Below, piece after piece: positions 17,534-27,300 of a stretch of DNA of 64,000 nt (positions are counted from its first letter, which is position 1; each line of letters begins with the position of its first letter). The stretch is from Brevibacterium siliguriense (GTDB taxonomy: Bacteria; Actinomycetota; Actinomycetes; Actinomycetales; Brevibacteriaceae), in contig NZ_LT629766.1 in the NCBI RefSeq assembly GCF_900105315.1, positions 992,001-1,056,000 of the forward strand, read 5' to 3'. Both the position numbers and the translations under genes were made by a program. The notes below the pieces were generated by a model. It did no database searches. It saw only the letters and a list, made by a program, of their open reading frames with translations, and was not told the origin of the DNA.

Positions 17534-17656
17534 GGTCAATACTGTTCCACTGTTGTGCCTCGACACGCCAGGGGTCGAACCAGCTCACCAGAAGGTTTCA
17601 GGCAGGCGCAGTGATAGCGTGAACAACATCCGATGTCGCCGTACGGAGGAGCAGAG

Positions 17657-18367
17657 GTGGCCGGCTCGGGCACCATCCGTGTTTCGCCCAAACCTGAGCG
17701 GGTGTGGGCACTGCTCGCCGTGCTTGCAGGCACTGCCACGGTCCTCATCGAAATCCCCGCGGCACTTCTGTCCGAAGGCGGCTACTCTTTCGCGCAGCAG
17801 CCCATCAGCCATCTGGGAATGACCGGATGCGGGGACTGGGGAGACACGGACACCCCGATCGAGGTCTGCTCACCGGCACATCCCTTCGTCAACGGCGTAT
17901 CCATCATCGCCGGGTCGATGCTCGCGATCATCGCCTTCATCTGGCATGACTGGATCGCCCCGGGCCGCTGGGGCAGATGCGGGTCCTTCCTTTTGGCTGC
18001 TGGTGGGATGCTGCTGGCGGTCACCGGAATGGTCCCGGCAGATATCGACCCGACCCTGCATGCTGTCTTCGGGTTCGGCGGCGCCGTGGTCCAGAATCTC
18101 GGTCTGCTCGCTGCGGGCATCGCCGTGATCAGGTGGCCGGAGAAACGGTGGATCGGTCCTGCCGAATTCGGCGGACTCACGCTCGGCTTGGGCATATTCG
18201 GGCTCGCCGGAGCCCTGTTCCTGGCCACTCCCGAGAGTTGGAATCTGCCCGACGGCATCGTCGAACGAGCCGCGTCGTATCCGTTCCTCATCTGGTTCGT
18301 CCTCGCCGGATGGATGCAGCTGCGCGACCTCTCCAGGCGAAAGCGCGAACTCGACTCCGGGCTCTGA
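17657..18367 (+). CDS. DUF998 family membrane protein
   Basis: A 236-residue integral membrane protein with six hydrophobic segments. The features QQPISHLGMTGCGD after the first helix and GMVPADIDPTLHAVFG in the middle are typical of DUF998. GTG at 17657 is chosen because GGAGGAG lies five bases before it; an in-frame ATG at 17633 has no such signal. The protein ends with a basic tail. Function is unknown. It converges with the amidase gene, the stop codons being only 4 bases apart. Confidence 0.82.
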   Translation: MAGSGTIRVSPKPERVWALLAVLAGTATVLIEIPAALLSEGGYSFAQQPISHLGMTGCGDWGDTDTPIEVCSPAHPFVNGVSIIAGSMLAIIAFIWHDWIAPGRWGRCGSFLLAAGGMLLAVTGMVPADIDPTLHAVFGFGGAVVQNLGLLAAGIAVIRWPEKRWIGPAEFGGLTLGLGIFGLAGALFLATPESWNLPDGIVERAASYPFLIWFVLAGWMQLRDLSRRKRELDSGL

Positions 18368-18371
18368 AGTC

Positions 18372-20096
18372 CTACAAGCGCGGAGTCCGCGGCGGCGCCT
18401 CACGTCGGGATCCGGTCGCTTCGAACGCCGCGGCGATCTCGATGAGCGCCGAATCGTCCCAGCCGCGTCCGGCGATCGTCAGACCCACGGGGATTCCGGT
18501 ATCGGACATGGTCCCCATCGGCACCGTCACTGACGGAATGCCCAGATGTCGGGGTACGAGGTTGCCGTTGGCCACCCAGGTGCCGTTGCGCCAACCGAGA
18601 TCTGCAGAAACCTCATCGACATCCATATCTGCCGGACCCACGTCGGCCATTGCCGGAAAGATCACCGCATCGAGGCCGTGCTCGTCCATCCATTGTTCGA
18701 GGTCGACCCGGCGGGTCTCCTCGAGTCCGCGGACCCCGGTTTCGAGTTCGGGGATCTCCGTCACCGAGGCGTATCGATTCGTGCGCACCTGCTCCGGGTA
18801 GGTCGCGATGTCATCGTCGAAACCGACGTACCGATCCGGCAGGGCACCAGGTGGGTAGGGGAAGATCAGGGCTCCGTCCACCTCGGCGAGGGTGTTGAGC
18901 TTCGGGTCGCCGTTCGCGGCGAGGAAGTCATCCCACCCCCACGACGAGAGGTCGTTGATCTCGCGGTCGAGGTAGTCGGCGGTGACGAAACCGCGCGTCG
19001 CGATCGTCGGTGCGCCGGGACGGTCGCCCTCGTAATTGGTCACGACCGGGAAATCGGTCTCGACCACCTCGGCGCCGGCCGATTCGAGGTCGGCGCGCGC
19101 CGCCGTCCAGGCCTCCATCACCGAGGCGCGCGTCTCGACTCGTTGTCCCGTGGGCCCGCCGATGCCGCCGTTCGGGTTCGTCCCGGCCTCGCCATCGGCA
19201 TTGATGTACATCCGCGGCACCCCGAGGCGCTTGCAGGCCAACACCGACTGTGCGGCGTCGACCGATTCAGGCAGCAGCGCGGCATAGGATTCCGGGCGGA
19301 CGGCGCTCGCCTTCGGCACCTCCACCCAGGGCTGGACGCGCCAGAAGTCCCCGCGGGTCTGCTCGTCGTCGGCGACGATGACGTCGAGGACCGAGGCCAG
19401 GTCGGCCATCGTGCGAGTGTGGGGGACGACGACGTCCATCGTCGGCACGAGAGGCCAGTTTCCGCGCACGCTGATCACCCCGCGTGAGGGGGTGTAGGCG
19501 ATGAGCGCATTGTGTGACGCCGGTGCCCGACCCGATGACCAGGTCTCCTCACCGAGGCCGAAAGCGGCGAAGCTCGCTGTCGTGGCCGTGCCCGAACCAT
19601 TCGAGGATCCGGAGGCGAAGGCGCTGGTCAGCCAGTCCGCGTTATAAGGACTCTCGGCGCGGCCGTAGAGTCCGCGCTGCATGCCGCCGTTGGCCATCGG
19701 CGGCATATTCGTCAGGCCCAGACAGATGGCACCGCCTGCGCGCAGCCGTTCGATCGTGAACGCATCCTTCTGCGCGACGAGATCGGCGAAAGCCGGAGAT
19801 CCGGAGGCGACCGTGAGGCCCGCGACCATGTAGCTGTCCTTCGCGGTGTACGGGATTCCGTCGAGGGGGCCGAGCGTCCGGCCCGCGGCGCGGCGTTCGT
19901 CGGAGGCGGCCGCCTCGGCGAGAGCCTGCGGGTTCTTCACGATCACAGAGTTGAGCTTGGTGACGGTGTCGGGGCCGTCGAACGCGGCGATCCGATCCTG
20001 GTAGGCCTCGACGAGCTCCACCGAGGTGGTGCGACCGTCATTGAGAGCTGCTCGCAGATCGGCGATGGACGCTTCGACGACATCGAACTTCGACAT
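18372..20096 (-). CDS. Amidase (amidase signature family)
   Basis: A 574-residue hydrolase. The amidase-signature core has the catalytic Lys in DGIPYTAKDSY, the Ser-rich loop ASGSSNGSGTATTASF, and the GLGEETWSSGRAPA segment where the nucleophilic Ser and the cis-Ser region lie. The C-terminal PSVTVPMGTMSDTGIPVGLTIAGR is the usual family ending. It is close in length to 6-aminohexanoate-cyclic-dimer-type and indoleacetamide-type amidases, but the substrate is open. GGAGGAAG precedes ATG 20096; a further in-frame ATG at 20129 is less likely. It is divergent from the nar-side regulator. Confidence 0.87.
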   Translation of the reverse strand: MSKFDVVEASIADLRAALNDGRTTSVELVEAYQDRIAAFDGPDTVTKLNSVIVKNPQALAEAAASDERRAAGRTLGPLDGIPYTAKDSYMVAGLTVASGSPAFADLVAQKDAFTIERLRAGGAICLGLTNMPPMANGGMQRGLYGRAESPYNADWLTSAFASGSSNGSGTATTASFAAFGLGEETWSSGRAPASHNALIAYTPSRGVISVRGNWPLVPTMDVVVPHTRTMADLASVLDVIVADDEQTRGDFWRVQPWVEVPKASAVRPESYAALLPESVDAAQSVLACKRLGVPRMYINADGEAGTNPNGGIGGPTGQRVETRASVMEAWTAARADLESAGAEVVETDFPVVTNYEGDRPGAPTIATRGFVTADYLDREINDLSSWGWDDFLAANGDPKLNTLAEVDGALIFPYPPGALPDRYVGFDDDIATYPEQVRTNRYASVTEIPELETGVRGLEETRRVDLEQWMDEHGLDAVIFPAMADVGPADMDVDEVSADLGWRNGTWVANGNLVPRHLGIPSVTVPMGTMSDTGIPVGLTIAGRGWDDSALIEIAAAFEATGSRREAPPRTPRL

Positions 20097-20212
20097 GATC
20101 TTCCTCCGGGCACTCGACGGTGCGTGCACGACGTGGGTGTGTTCCTGCCCAGAATATCGCCGATTCGGCTGGCCCGCGTTGCGGAATCCGTTGCCGTTGG
20201 CAGGTGAGAGCG

Positions 20213-20233
20213 TATTCTACGCATTGTGGAATA
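20213..20233. promoter_or_regulatory. Imperfect palindrome upstream of the Fe-S regulator
   Basis: TATTC-t-AC-gcatt-GT-g-GAATA is a 21-base near-palindrome, 60 bases before the regulator's ATG. Its half-site GTGGAA/TTCYAC also occurs as GTGGAA-N4-TTCCAC upstream of narK. It is a candidate autoregulatory site. Confidence 0.4.
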
Positions 20234-20292
20234 GCAGTGGAGACGGTCTCCGGACTGTTCCTCCGCTGAGGCAGTCGCAAGGATGTGATGAC

Positions 20293-21030
20293 ATGCCGCG
20301 AAGAGTGAACGACTATCGAGGACCGGCCGAGGTCAGTCGGGTTCTGCTGCTGGGGGCCGTGCAGAATCACCCGGGCAGCCGTTGCAAGGGGCTCGCCGAC
20401 GAAGTCGGATTGCACACCAACACGGCCCGTGACCATCTGCGGGTGCTCGTCGAAGAAGGACTCGTCTATCTGCAGCCCGAATCGCCAGGGGTGAGGGGCA
20501 GACCGCCGATGGCCTACTATCCGGTCGACGATCCGGAGTCGAACTCCGCCGCGGCTGAACGCATCGCCCGCAGACGCGAACATCATGTCGTGCTGACCCC
20601 CTTCATAGCCACAGCGGAGCTGCGGCCGACCGGCCTCGACGCACTCGGCGACGAAGCCGGCACTCAATTCGATATGCTCTGCGAACATCTCGACGATTCG
20701 GGAATGGAGCCCGAGCCCGATGCCGAGGAGCTGCGGATTTCGTTGGTTCCATGTCCGCACTATCGGATGGTGAGTGACGATCGTGCGATCGCCTGCGGCA
20801 TCCACGCGAAGATCGTCAAGGACCTCCTCAGTCAGGTGCCGGGTCCGCTCGAACTCGACCGGCTGCAGCCGTTCAATTCGGCGGAAGCCTGCCAGATCCT
20901 GCTGCGCGACGCCCACTGCCCGGGCGCCTCGATGGAGCTGGAAGCCGGACCGGGGGTCGGTGTCGCGCAGGACTCCCAGCCCGAGCAGGGCCTTGAGGCC
21001 GGCTCGGATTCGCAGGACGATCCTCAGTAG
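20293..21030 (+). CDS. Winged-helix regulator with a cysteine-rich C-terminus (putative Fe-S sensor)
   Basis: A 245-residue regulator. A winged helix (about 12-78: GLADEVGLHTNTARDHLRVL and a wing with RGRPPMAYYP) is followed by a C-terminal domain with Cys154 (CPHY), Cys168 (ACGIH), Cys200 (EAC) and Cys209 (HC). This layout recalls SufR-type Fe-S repressors, where three or four C-terminal cysteines hold a cluster. It converges with narI, overlapping it by 7 bases at the 3' end, which suggests but does not prove control of nitrate respiration by oxygen, NO or iron. AAGGA precedes ATG 20293; a longer in-frame ORF upstream overlaps the amidase and is not coding. Confidence 0.75.
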   Translation: MPRRVNDYRGPAEVSRVLLLGAVQNHPGSRCKGLADEVGLHTNTARDHLRVLVEEGLVYLQPESPGVRGRPPMAYYPVDDPESNSAAAERIARRREHHVVLTPFIATAELRPTGLDALGDEAGTQFDMLCEHLDDSGMEPEPDAEELRISLVPCPHYRMVSDDRAIACGIHAKIVKDLLSQVPGPLELDRLQPFNSAEACQILLRDAHCPGASMELEAGPGVGVAQDSQPEQGLEAGSDSQDDPQ

Positions 21031-21755
21031 TCGATGGTCTCCCATCCGCGGCGCTGCGGCTGACGTTGCCTGTCCTTCGAGCGGTAGATGATGTACGGCC
21101 TGGTCAGGTAGCCCAGTGGGGCGGCGAATACGTGCACGAGTCGGGTGAACGGCCACAGCGCGAAGATGAGGATTGCGGACATGACATGGACCTGGAAGCC
21201 CAGCGGCGCCTGCGCCATGAGGCTGACATCGGGCTGGAACATCCAGAACTGACGGAACCACACGGACACGCCCTCACGATAGTCGTATCCGCCGAGTGCT
21301 GAGTCGAAGATCGTCGAATACACCCCGGCGAAGATGACGACCGCGAGCATGAGGTACATCAGCTTGTCGAGACGGGTGGTCGCACCGAAGACCCGGTTGT
21401 TCGTCCTCCGGCGATAGATGAGCAGGACGAGCCCACCGACCGTCGCGGCCGCGGCGCCCAGGCCCACCGTGATCGCCATGAAGTGGTACATGTGGTCGGT
21501 GATGCCCACGGCAGAGGTCCAGATCTTCGGGATGCCGAGGCCGATGACATGGCCCAGGAAGACGAAGATGATGCCGTAGTGGAACAGCGGTGAGCCGATC
21601 CGCAGCAGCTTCGATTCGTATATCTGCGAAGACCGCGTCGTCCAGCCGAACCGGTCGCGGCGGAAGCGCCAGACGTGGCCGAGGACGAACACGGCCAGCG
21701 CCATGTACGGGATGATCACCCACAGGAACGTCTCGAGCACTGTCGGTGAGTTCAT
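21024..21755 (-). CDS. narI: Respiratory nitrate reductase, gamma subunit
   Basis: A 243-residue membrane cytochrome b subunit that takes electrons from menaquinol and passes them to NarH. Five hydrophobic helices are visible. The heme-coordinating His residues expected in helix 2 (SPLFHYGIIFVFLGHVIGL) and helix 5 (FQVHVMSAILIFALWPFTRLVH) are present. The ATG overlaps the narJ stop (ATGA), so translation is coupled. It is the last gene of the nar operon. Confidence 0.94.
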   Translation of the reverse strand: MNSPTVLETFLWVIIPYMALAVFVLGHVWRFRRDRFGWTTRSSQIYESKLLRIGSPLFHYGIIFVFLGHVIGLGIPKIWTSAVGITDHMYHFMAITVGLGAAAATVGGLVLLIYRRRTNNRVFGATTRLDKLMYLMLAVVIFAGVYSTIFDSALGGYDYREGVSVWFRQFWMFQPDVSLMAQAPLGFQVHVMSAILIFALWPFTRLVHVFAAPLGYLTRPYIIYRSKDRQRQPQRRGWETIDY

Positions 21756-22603
21756 GATCGCTCTCCTGTCACTTCCGCCAGAGGAATGAATGTCCGTCCT
21801 CCGCCTGCCGAGCAGCCGCCCGGGGCCGCCTGGGCCGAGCGGGGCGGCATCGAGGCATCAGGTGCGGTCGCCATCGCTGCCGCAGTCTCGGCCGCACTCG
21901 GCGGAGCGTCACCGTACCCGCCGAGCCCGTCGAGACCGACGGTCTCCGTGGTCGGGCCCTCAGCGGCCAATCGTTCGACGGCATGGATGTCGTCGCTGTC
22001 GAGGGCAGGCAGGGTGGCGCAGACTGCGCGGATCGTGCCTGCCCAGGGAGAGCCGATCTCGGTCAGGTGCAGGCGCAGCAGCTCGATCCCGGCCCGATTG
22101 GCCAGCAGGATCCGCACTCCTGCATCGAGATCGTGCCCGGCAGCGAACTCGAGAACGTAGGACAGATGGTCGGGAAGCTGTGTCTCATCCATGTCCAGGC
22201 CAGCCGTCCGATAGATCTCCTTGATCTCCAACAGTGCCTGTCCGCGCTTGCGCGTGTCTCCGTTGGAGAAATAGGTAAGGAACAGGCAGCCGCGCCGCCT
22301 GGTATCGAAAGTCTCGACATAGTCGGCGCGCAGACCGATGGGATCACCTCCACGGAGGTGGCTGATAGTCGCGCCGAGATCCTCCCTCATGTGATCCGGG
22401 ACGTCCGCATGGTCCAGCAGTGCTGAGATCTGCGGAAGCCGATCAAGCAGATCCTCATCGGGGTAGTCGATGAGCCATGATGTGGCTGCGAAGATGGCTC
22501 GCAGCGCGTCATCGTCGATCCCCGGGGCCGTCTGACCGCCGGACTCGGCATGCGCTGCGGCGCGTTTCGTCCACTTGGACAGGAATTTCAGCGGTCTGTA
22601 CAT
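21752..22603 (-). CDS. narJ: Nitrate reductase molybdenum cofactor assembly chaperone
   Basis: A 283-residue cytoplasmic chaperone that holds NarG-NarH until the molybdenum cofactor is inserted. Family features are AATSWLIDYPDEDLLDRL, RADYVETFDTRRRGCLFLTY and the LPDHLSYVLEFA helix. The C-terminal 60 residues are low-complexity Ala/Pro/Gly and probably disordered. The chosen start, MYRPLKFL, lies one base after the narH stop; the longer in-frame ORF runs back into narH. Confidence 0.92.
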   Translation of the reverse strand: MYRPLKFLSKWTKRAAAHAESGGQTAPGIDDDALRAIFAATSWLIDYPDEDLLDRLPQISALLDHADVPDHMREDLGATISHLRGGDPIGLRADYVETFDTRRRGCLFLTYFSNGDTRKRGQALLEIKEIYRTAGLDMDETQLPDHLSYVLEFAAGHDLDAGVRILLANRAGIELLRLHLTEIGSPWAGTIRAVCATLPALDSDDIHAVERLAAEGPTTETVGLDGLGGYGDAPPSAAETAAAMATAPDASMPPRSAQAAPGGCSAGGGRTFIPLAEVTGERS

Positions 22604-22604
22604 C

Positions 22605-24257
22605 TCAGGCCCCTGCCGGTCCGTCTGCGCTGGGGAACAGTCCGGTCGGACGCCCCTTCCCGTCCCAGTTGAGCAGGTTGAGCCGACCACGCAGATGCGA
22701 GCGTTCTCTCTCGTCCTCGGCGCTGCGTTCGGCCAGCGGGTCCGACATCCCAGAGGTGCCCGCGAATCCCCTGGAGGCGATGTCGGGCATCTCGTTCATC
22801 CCTGGTCCGCCTTCGGCATTGAGTGGGCAGTCCGAGCCGATGCCCTCTAGGCTGTGCGCCTGCTCCGAGTGGCCGGCGGGAATGACATAGCGTTCGTCGT
22901 ACTTCGCGATCGCCAGAAGCCGGTACATGTCCTCCATCTCCTCAGGATCCATCCCCACCGAGTGGGGGATGCGCTCATCGGGTTCGATGCCCATATTGAT
23001 GTCGCGCATGAACGCCCGCATGGCGGCCATGCGCCGGAGCACATCGGCGACGACATCGGTGTCCCCGGCGGTGAAGAGGTTCGCGAGGTATTCGATGGGG
23101 ATGCGCAGCTCGTCGATCGCGGCGAAGAGGTTCACCGCGTTCTCCGCGTCGTAGCCGGTGTCCTTGATCACGTCGACGACCGGCGACAGCGGCGGAATAT
23201 ACCAAACCATCGGCATCGTCCGGTACTCCGGATGCAGCGGCAGAGCTAGGTCGTAGTCCTTGATGAGCTTGTACACCGGGGAGCGCTGGGCCGCCATGAT
23301 CCAATCGTGGGGGATGCCGGCCTGTTCGGCTGCGTTCATGACATCGGGATCGTGTGGGTCGAGGATGAGGTCCTTCTGCGCCGCGAAGAGGTCCTTCTCA
23401 TCGGGCACCGATGCCGCCTCGGTGACACGATCGGCATCGTAGAAGACCAACCCGATGTAGCGCAGACGGCCGACACAGGTCTCCGCGCACACGGTGGGTT
23501 CGCCGTTCTCGATCCGCGGATAGCAGAACGTGCACTTCTCGGCCTTGCCGGTGCGGTGATTGAAGTAGATCTTCTTGTACGGGCAGCCGGAGATGCACAT
23601 CCGCCAGCCGCGACAGGAATCCTGGTCGACGAGGACGATGCCGTCCTCCTCACGCTTGTAGATCGCGCCAGACGGGCACGAAGCGACGCAAGAGGGGTTG
23701 AGGCAGTGCTCGCAGATGCGGGGCAGGTAGAACATGAAGGTCTCTTCGAACTCGAGCTTGACCTTGTCTCCGATCGATTTGAGCATCGGGTCGAGGTCGG
23801 CCTTCGCGTAGGTTCCGCCGAGGTCGTCGTCCCAGTTGCCCGACCATTTGATGTCCATGCGCTCGCCGGTGAGCAGGGACTTCGGCGGTGCCGTGGGAAT
23901 GTGCTTCTGTTCCGGAGCCGAGAGCAGGTTGTCGTACTCGTAGCTCCACGGTTCGTAATAGTCCTCGATGCCCGGCAGCTTCGGGTTCGAGAAGATGGAT
24001 GCGAGCTTCTTCAGCTTGCCGCCGGCCTTGAGCTTGAGCCGGCCGTTCCTGCTCAGCGCCCAGCCGCCCTGCCACTTATCCTGGTCCTCGTAGCCGCGCG
24101 GGTAGCCCTGCCCGGGCCGAGTCTCAACATTGTTGAACCACACGTATTCGGTGCCCTTGCGGTTCGTCCACGCCTGTTTGCACGTGACCGAGCATGTGTG
24201 GCATCCGATGCATTTGTCGAGGTTCATCACCATCGCCATCTGCGCCATGATTCTCAT
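22605..24257 (-). CDS. narH: Respiratory nitrate reductase, beta subunit
   Basis: A 550-residue electron-transfer subunit with four Fe-S clusters. Cysteine sets visible in order are CIGCHTCSVTC (16-26), CEHCLNPSCVASCP, CRGWRMCISGCP (the W replaces a Cys, as expected for the 3Fe-4S cluster) and CTFCYPR...CAETCVG. Length and motifs match actinobacterial NarH. It lies 62 bases after narG and one base before narJ. Confidence 0.96.
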   Translation of the reverse strand: MRIMAQMAMVMNLDKCIGCHTCSVTCKQAWTNRKGTEYVWFNNVETRPGQGYPRGYEDQDKWQGGWALSRNGRLKLKAGGKLKKLASIFSNPKLPGIEDYYEPWSYEYDNLLSAPEQKHIPTAPPKSLLTGERMDIKWSGNWDDDLGGTYAKADLDPMLKSIGDKVKLEFEETFMFYLPRICEHCLNPSCVASCPSGAIYKREEDGIVLVDQDSCRGWRMCISGCPYKKIYFNHRTGKAEKCTFCYPRIENGEPTVCAETCVGRLRYIGLVFYDADRVTEAASVPDEKDLFAAQKDLILDPHDPDVMNAAEQAGIPHDWIMAAQRSPVYKLIKDYDLALPLHPEYRTMPMVWYIPPLSPVVDVIKDTGYDAENAVNLFAAIDELRIPIEYLANLFTAGDTDVVADVLRRMAAMRAFMRDINMGIEPDERIPHSVGMDPEEMEDMYRLLAIAKYDERYVIPAGHSEQAHSLEGIGSDCPLNAEGGPGMNEMPDIASRGFAGTSGMSDPLAERSAEDERERSHLRGRLNLLNWDGKGRPTGLFPSADGPAGA

Positions 24258-24319
24258 CAGTGTGCCTCCTGTCCCCGAGTCGGTGTCCGGTGCTGATCGT
24301 CTGTGTAGGCCCCGGCTGC

Positions 24320-27300
24320 TCAGTACTCCACGTTCTGGTTGCTGCGACGCCGGATCACGGTCACCTCGTCGCGCTGATTGCCTGTGGGCCCGTAGTAGTT
24401 GAAGGCGAATGACAGTTGGCCGTACCCACCCACGAGGTGAGTCGGCTTGATCATGATCCGCGTCAGGGAGTTGTGGATGCCTCCGCGCTGTCCGGTCGTC
24501 TCAGTGAGCGGAACATTGACCGTTCGCTCCTGCGCGTGGTGCATGAACGCCGTCCCCTTCGGCATCCGGTGGGACACGACAGCGCGGGCGGCGACGACGC
24601 CGTTGCGATTGATCGCCTCGATCCAGTCGTTGTCGGCGATGCCGACCGCCTCGGCGTCCTCGACGCTCATCCAGATCGTCTGTCCGCCGCGGCCGAGGCT
24701 CATCATGAAGAAGTTCTCCTGATACATCGAGTGGATCGCCCATTTGTTGTGCGGGGTCAGGTAGCGCACCGCGATCGCGGTGCCGTCCGAGTCGCCGATC
24801 TGCGGTTCGCCGAACAGAGCGTTCATGTCCAAGGGCGGGCGGAACGTCGGCAGTGCGTCCCCCATCTCCATGAACCAGTCATGGTCGACGTAGAACTGAT
24901 AGCGTCCGGTCAGTGTGTGCCAGGGTTTGAGCCGCTCCACATTGATTGTGAAGGGCGAGTAGCGGCGGCCGCCGGACTCGGAGCCCGACCACTCCGGGGA
25001 GGTGATCACTGGCACGGGTGCGGCCTTCGCATCCTCGAAGGAGACCTGTTTGCCCTCGTGCTCGGCGGAGAGATCTGCCAGCTTCTGCCCGGTGCGCCGC
25101 TCGAGGGTGGTGAAGCCCTCGGTGGCCATCAGCCCGTTCGTCGTGCCGGACAGACCGAGGATGTAGTCGGCGGCGCGCCGGTCGGTGTCCAGTCGCGGCT
25201 GGCCCTTGCCCGCACCCTTGCTCGCGACTCCATTGAGCCGACGCAGCCGTTCGACGTGATGATCGACGTCATAGCGGATGCCGCGGGCGTTCATCCCCTG
25301 GGACTCGAGCAGCGGACCGATCGAGGTGTACTTGTCGTGGATGGCGGTGTAGTCGCGTTCGACCTCGACGAGTTTGGGCATCGTCTTGCCCGGCACCGGT
25401 TCGCATTCGCCGAACTTCCAGTCTTTGACCCGCCCGTGGGGGGTGTTCAGGGCGTCCGGGCTGTCGTGCTGGAGCGGTTGGGCCACGACATCCGTTCGCG
25501 TGCCCAGGTGAGTGCGGGCGAGCTCGGAGAACTTCTCGGCGATCGTCGCCCAGGTCTCCCAATCGTTGCGTGACTGCCACGGCGTGGAGATCGCCGGGTT
25601 GAACGTGTTGACGAAGGGATGCATGTCCGTCGTCGACAGGTCGTGCTTCTCGTACCAGGTGGCCGCCGGCAATACGACGTCCGAATGCAGCGTCGTCGTG
25701 GTCATCCTGAAATCGAGGGTCAGGAGGAGGTCGATTTTGCCCTGGGGAGCATCCTCGCGCCAGTCGACGTCGCGCGGTCGCAGATTTTCGGGCGTCTCCT
25801 CGGCGGAGACCGAATTGTCGACACCGAGGAGGTGTTTGAGGAAGTACTGGTCGCCCTTGGCGGATGAACCCAATGTGTTCGCCCGCCACATCGACCAGAT
25901 GCGCGGATAGTTGTTCTGCGCATCCGGGTCCTCGACGGCGAAGCGAAGCCTTCCGGCCTTGAGCTCGTCGACGATGTGCTCGGCACTGTTCTTGCCCGCC
26001 TGGTTGGCCGCCTCGGCGATGTCGAGGGGATTGTCGTCGAAGGTCGGATAGTACGGCTGCCAGCCCAGACGCGCGGATTGAGCGACAGCATCGGCAGTCG
26101 ACATCCCTGTGAATTTTCCGTGTCCGGCCCGTGCCGAGAGCATATCGGCCCCGAACTGGTCATAGCGCCACTGATCGGTGTGCATGTACCAGTACGTCGT
26201 CTGCGTCATCTGCCGCGGCGGGCGCACCCAGTCCAGGGCATTGGCCAGGTGCAGCCATCCGGTGAAGGGACGGATCTTCTCCTGGCCGACGTAATGGGCC
26301 CAGCCGCCGCCGTTGACCCCCTGTGTTCCGCACAGCGTGGTCAGGGTGAGGAAGGTGCGGTAGGTCTGATCCGAGTGGAACCAGTGGTTCGTGCCCGCAC
26401 CCATGATGATCATCGAACGGCCCTTCGAATCCCGCGCATTGGCGGCGAATTCGCGGCCGATGCGGGCTGCTGCCTGCCACGGCACTCCCGTGATCGCCTC
26501 CTGCCAGGCCGGGGTGTTCGGGCTCGTCGCATCCTCATAGTTCTCCGCCCACGTCCCGGGCAGACCGGGCCGACCCACCCCGTATTCGGCGAGCATGAGG
26601 TCGAAGACCGTGGTCATGATCCTCTCGCCGAGGCGGACGACCGGAACCCCGCGCGTGATCTCGTCGATCTCGCCTTGGGCGGCGGTATCGAAGCGCGGCA
26701 GCGTGACCTCGACGGCATCGCGGATGCCGTCGGTCGCCTCGGCGATGGACAGGGCCGGGTCTATGTCCTCGAGGTCGAGGTTCCACTTGCCTTCGCCGTC
26801 GGCGGCGAAGCGGTGGCCCAGGGTGCCGTTGGGCACGGCCGGTGAGTTCGTGGCCTTGTCCCACAGTGCAGGTTTGAAGTCCGCGTCCTCGGTGTCGGCC
26901 TCGGACGTGACCGAAGGGCCGAGATCGGTGGCGGTGACGAAGCGACCGGGCCGATAGCTGTCGCCGTCTCGTTCGAGTTCGACGAGGAACGGCAGATCCG
27001 TGTACCTGCGCACATAGGAATCGAAGTAGTCCGTCGTCGTGTCGACGAAGAACTCCTTGAGGATGACGTGGCCCATCGCCATGGCCAGGGCCCCATCGGT
27101 TCCGGTGGCCGGTGCCAGCCACTCATCGGCGAACTTCACGTTCTCCGCATAGTCCGGGGCGATGGAAATGACCTTCTGCCCGTGGTAGCGGGCTTCGGCC
27201 ATCCAGTGGGCGTCCGGGGTGCGGGTCAACGGAACATTCGACCCCCACATCATCAAGTAGGAGGAGTTCCACCAGTCACCGGATTCAGGGACATCGGTCT

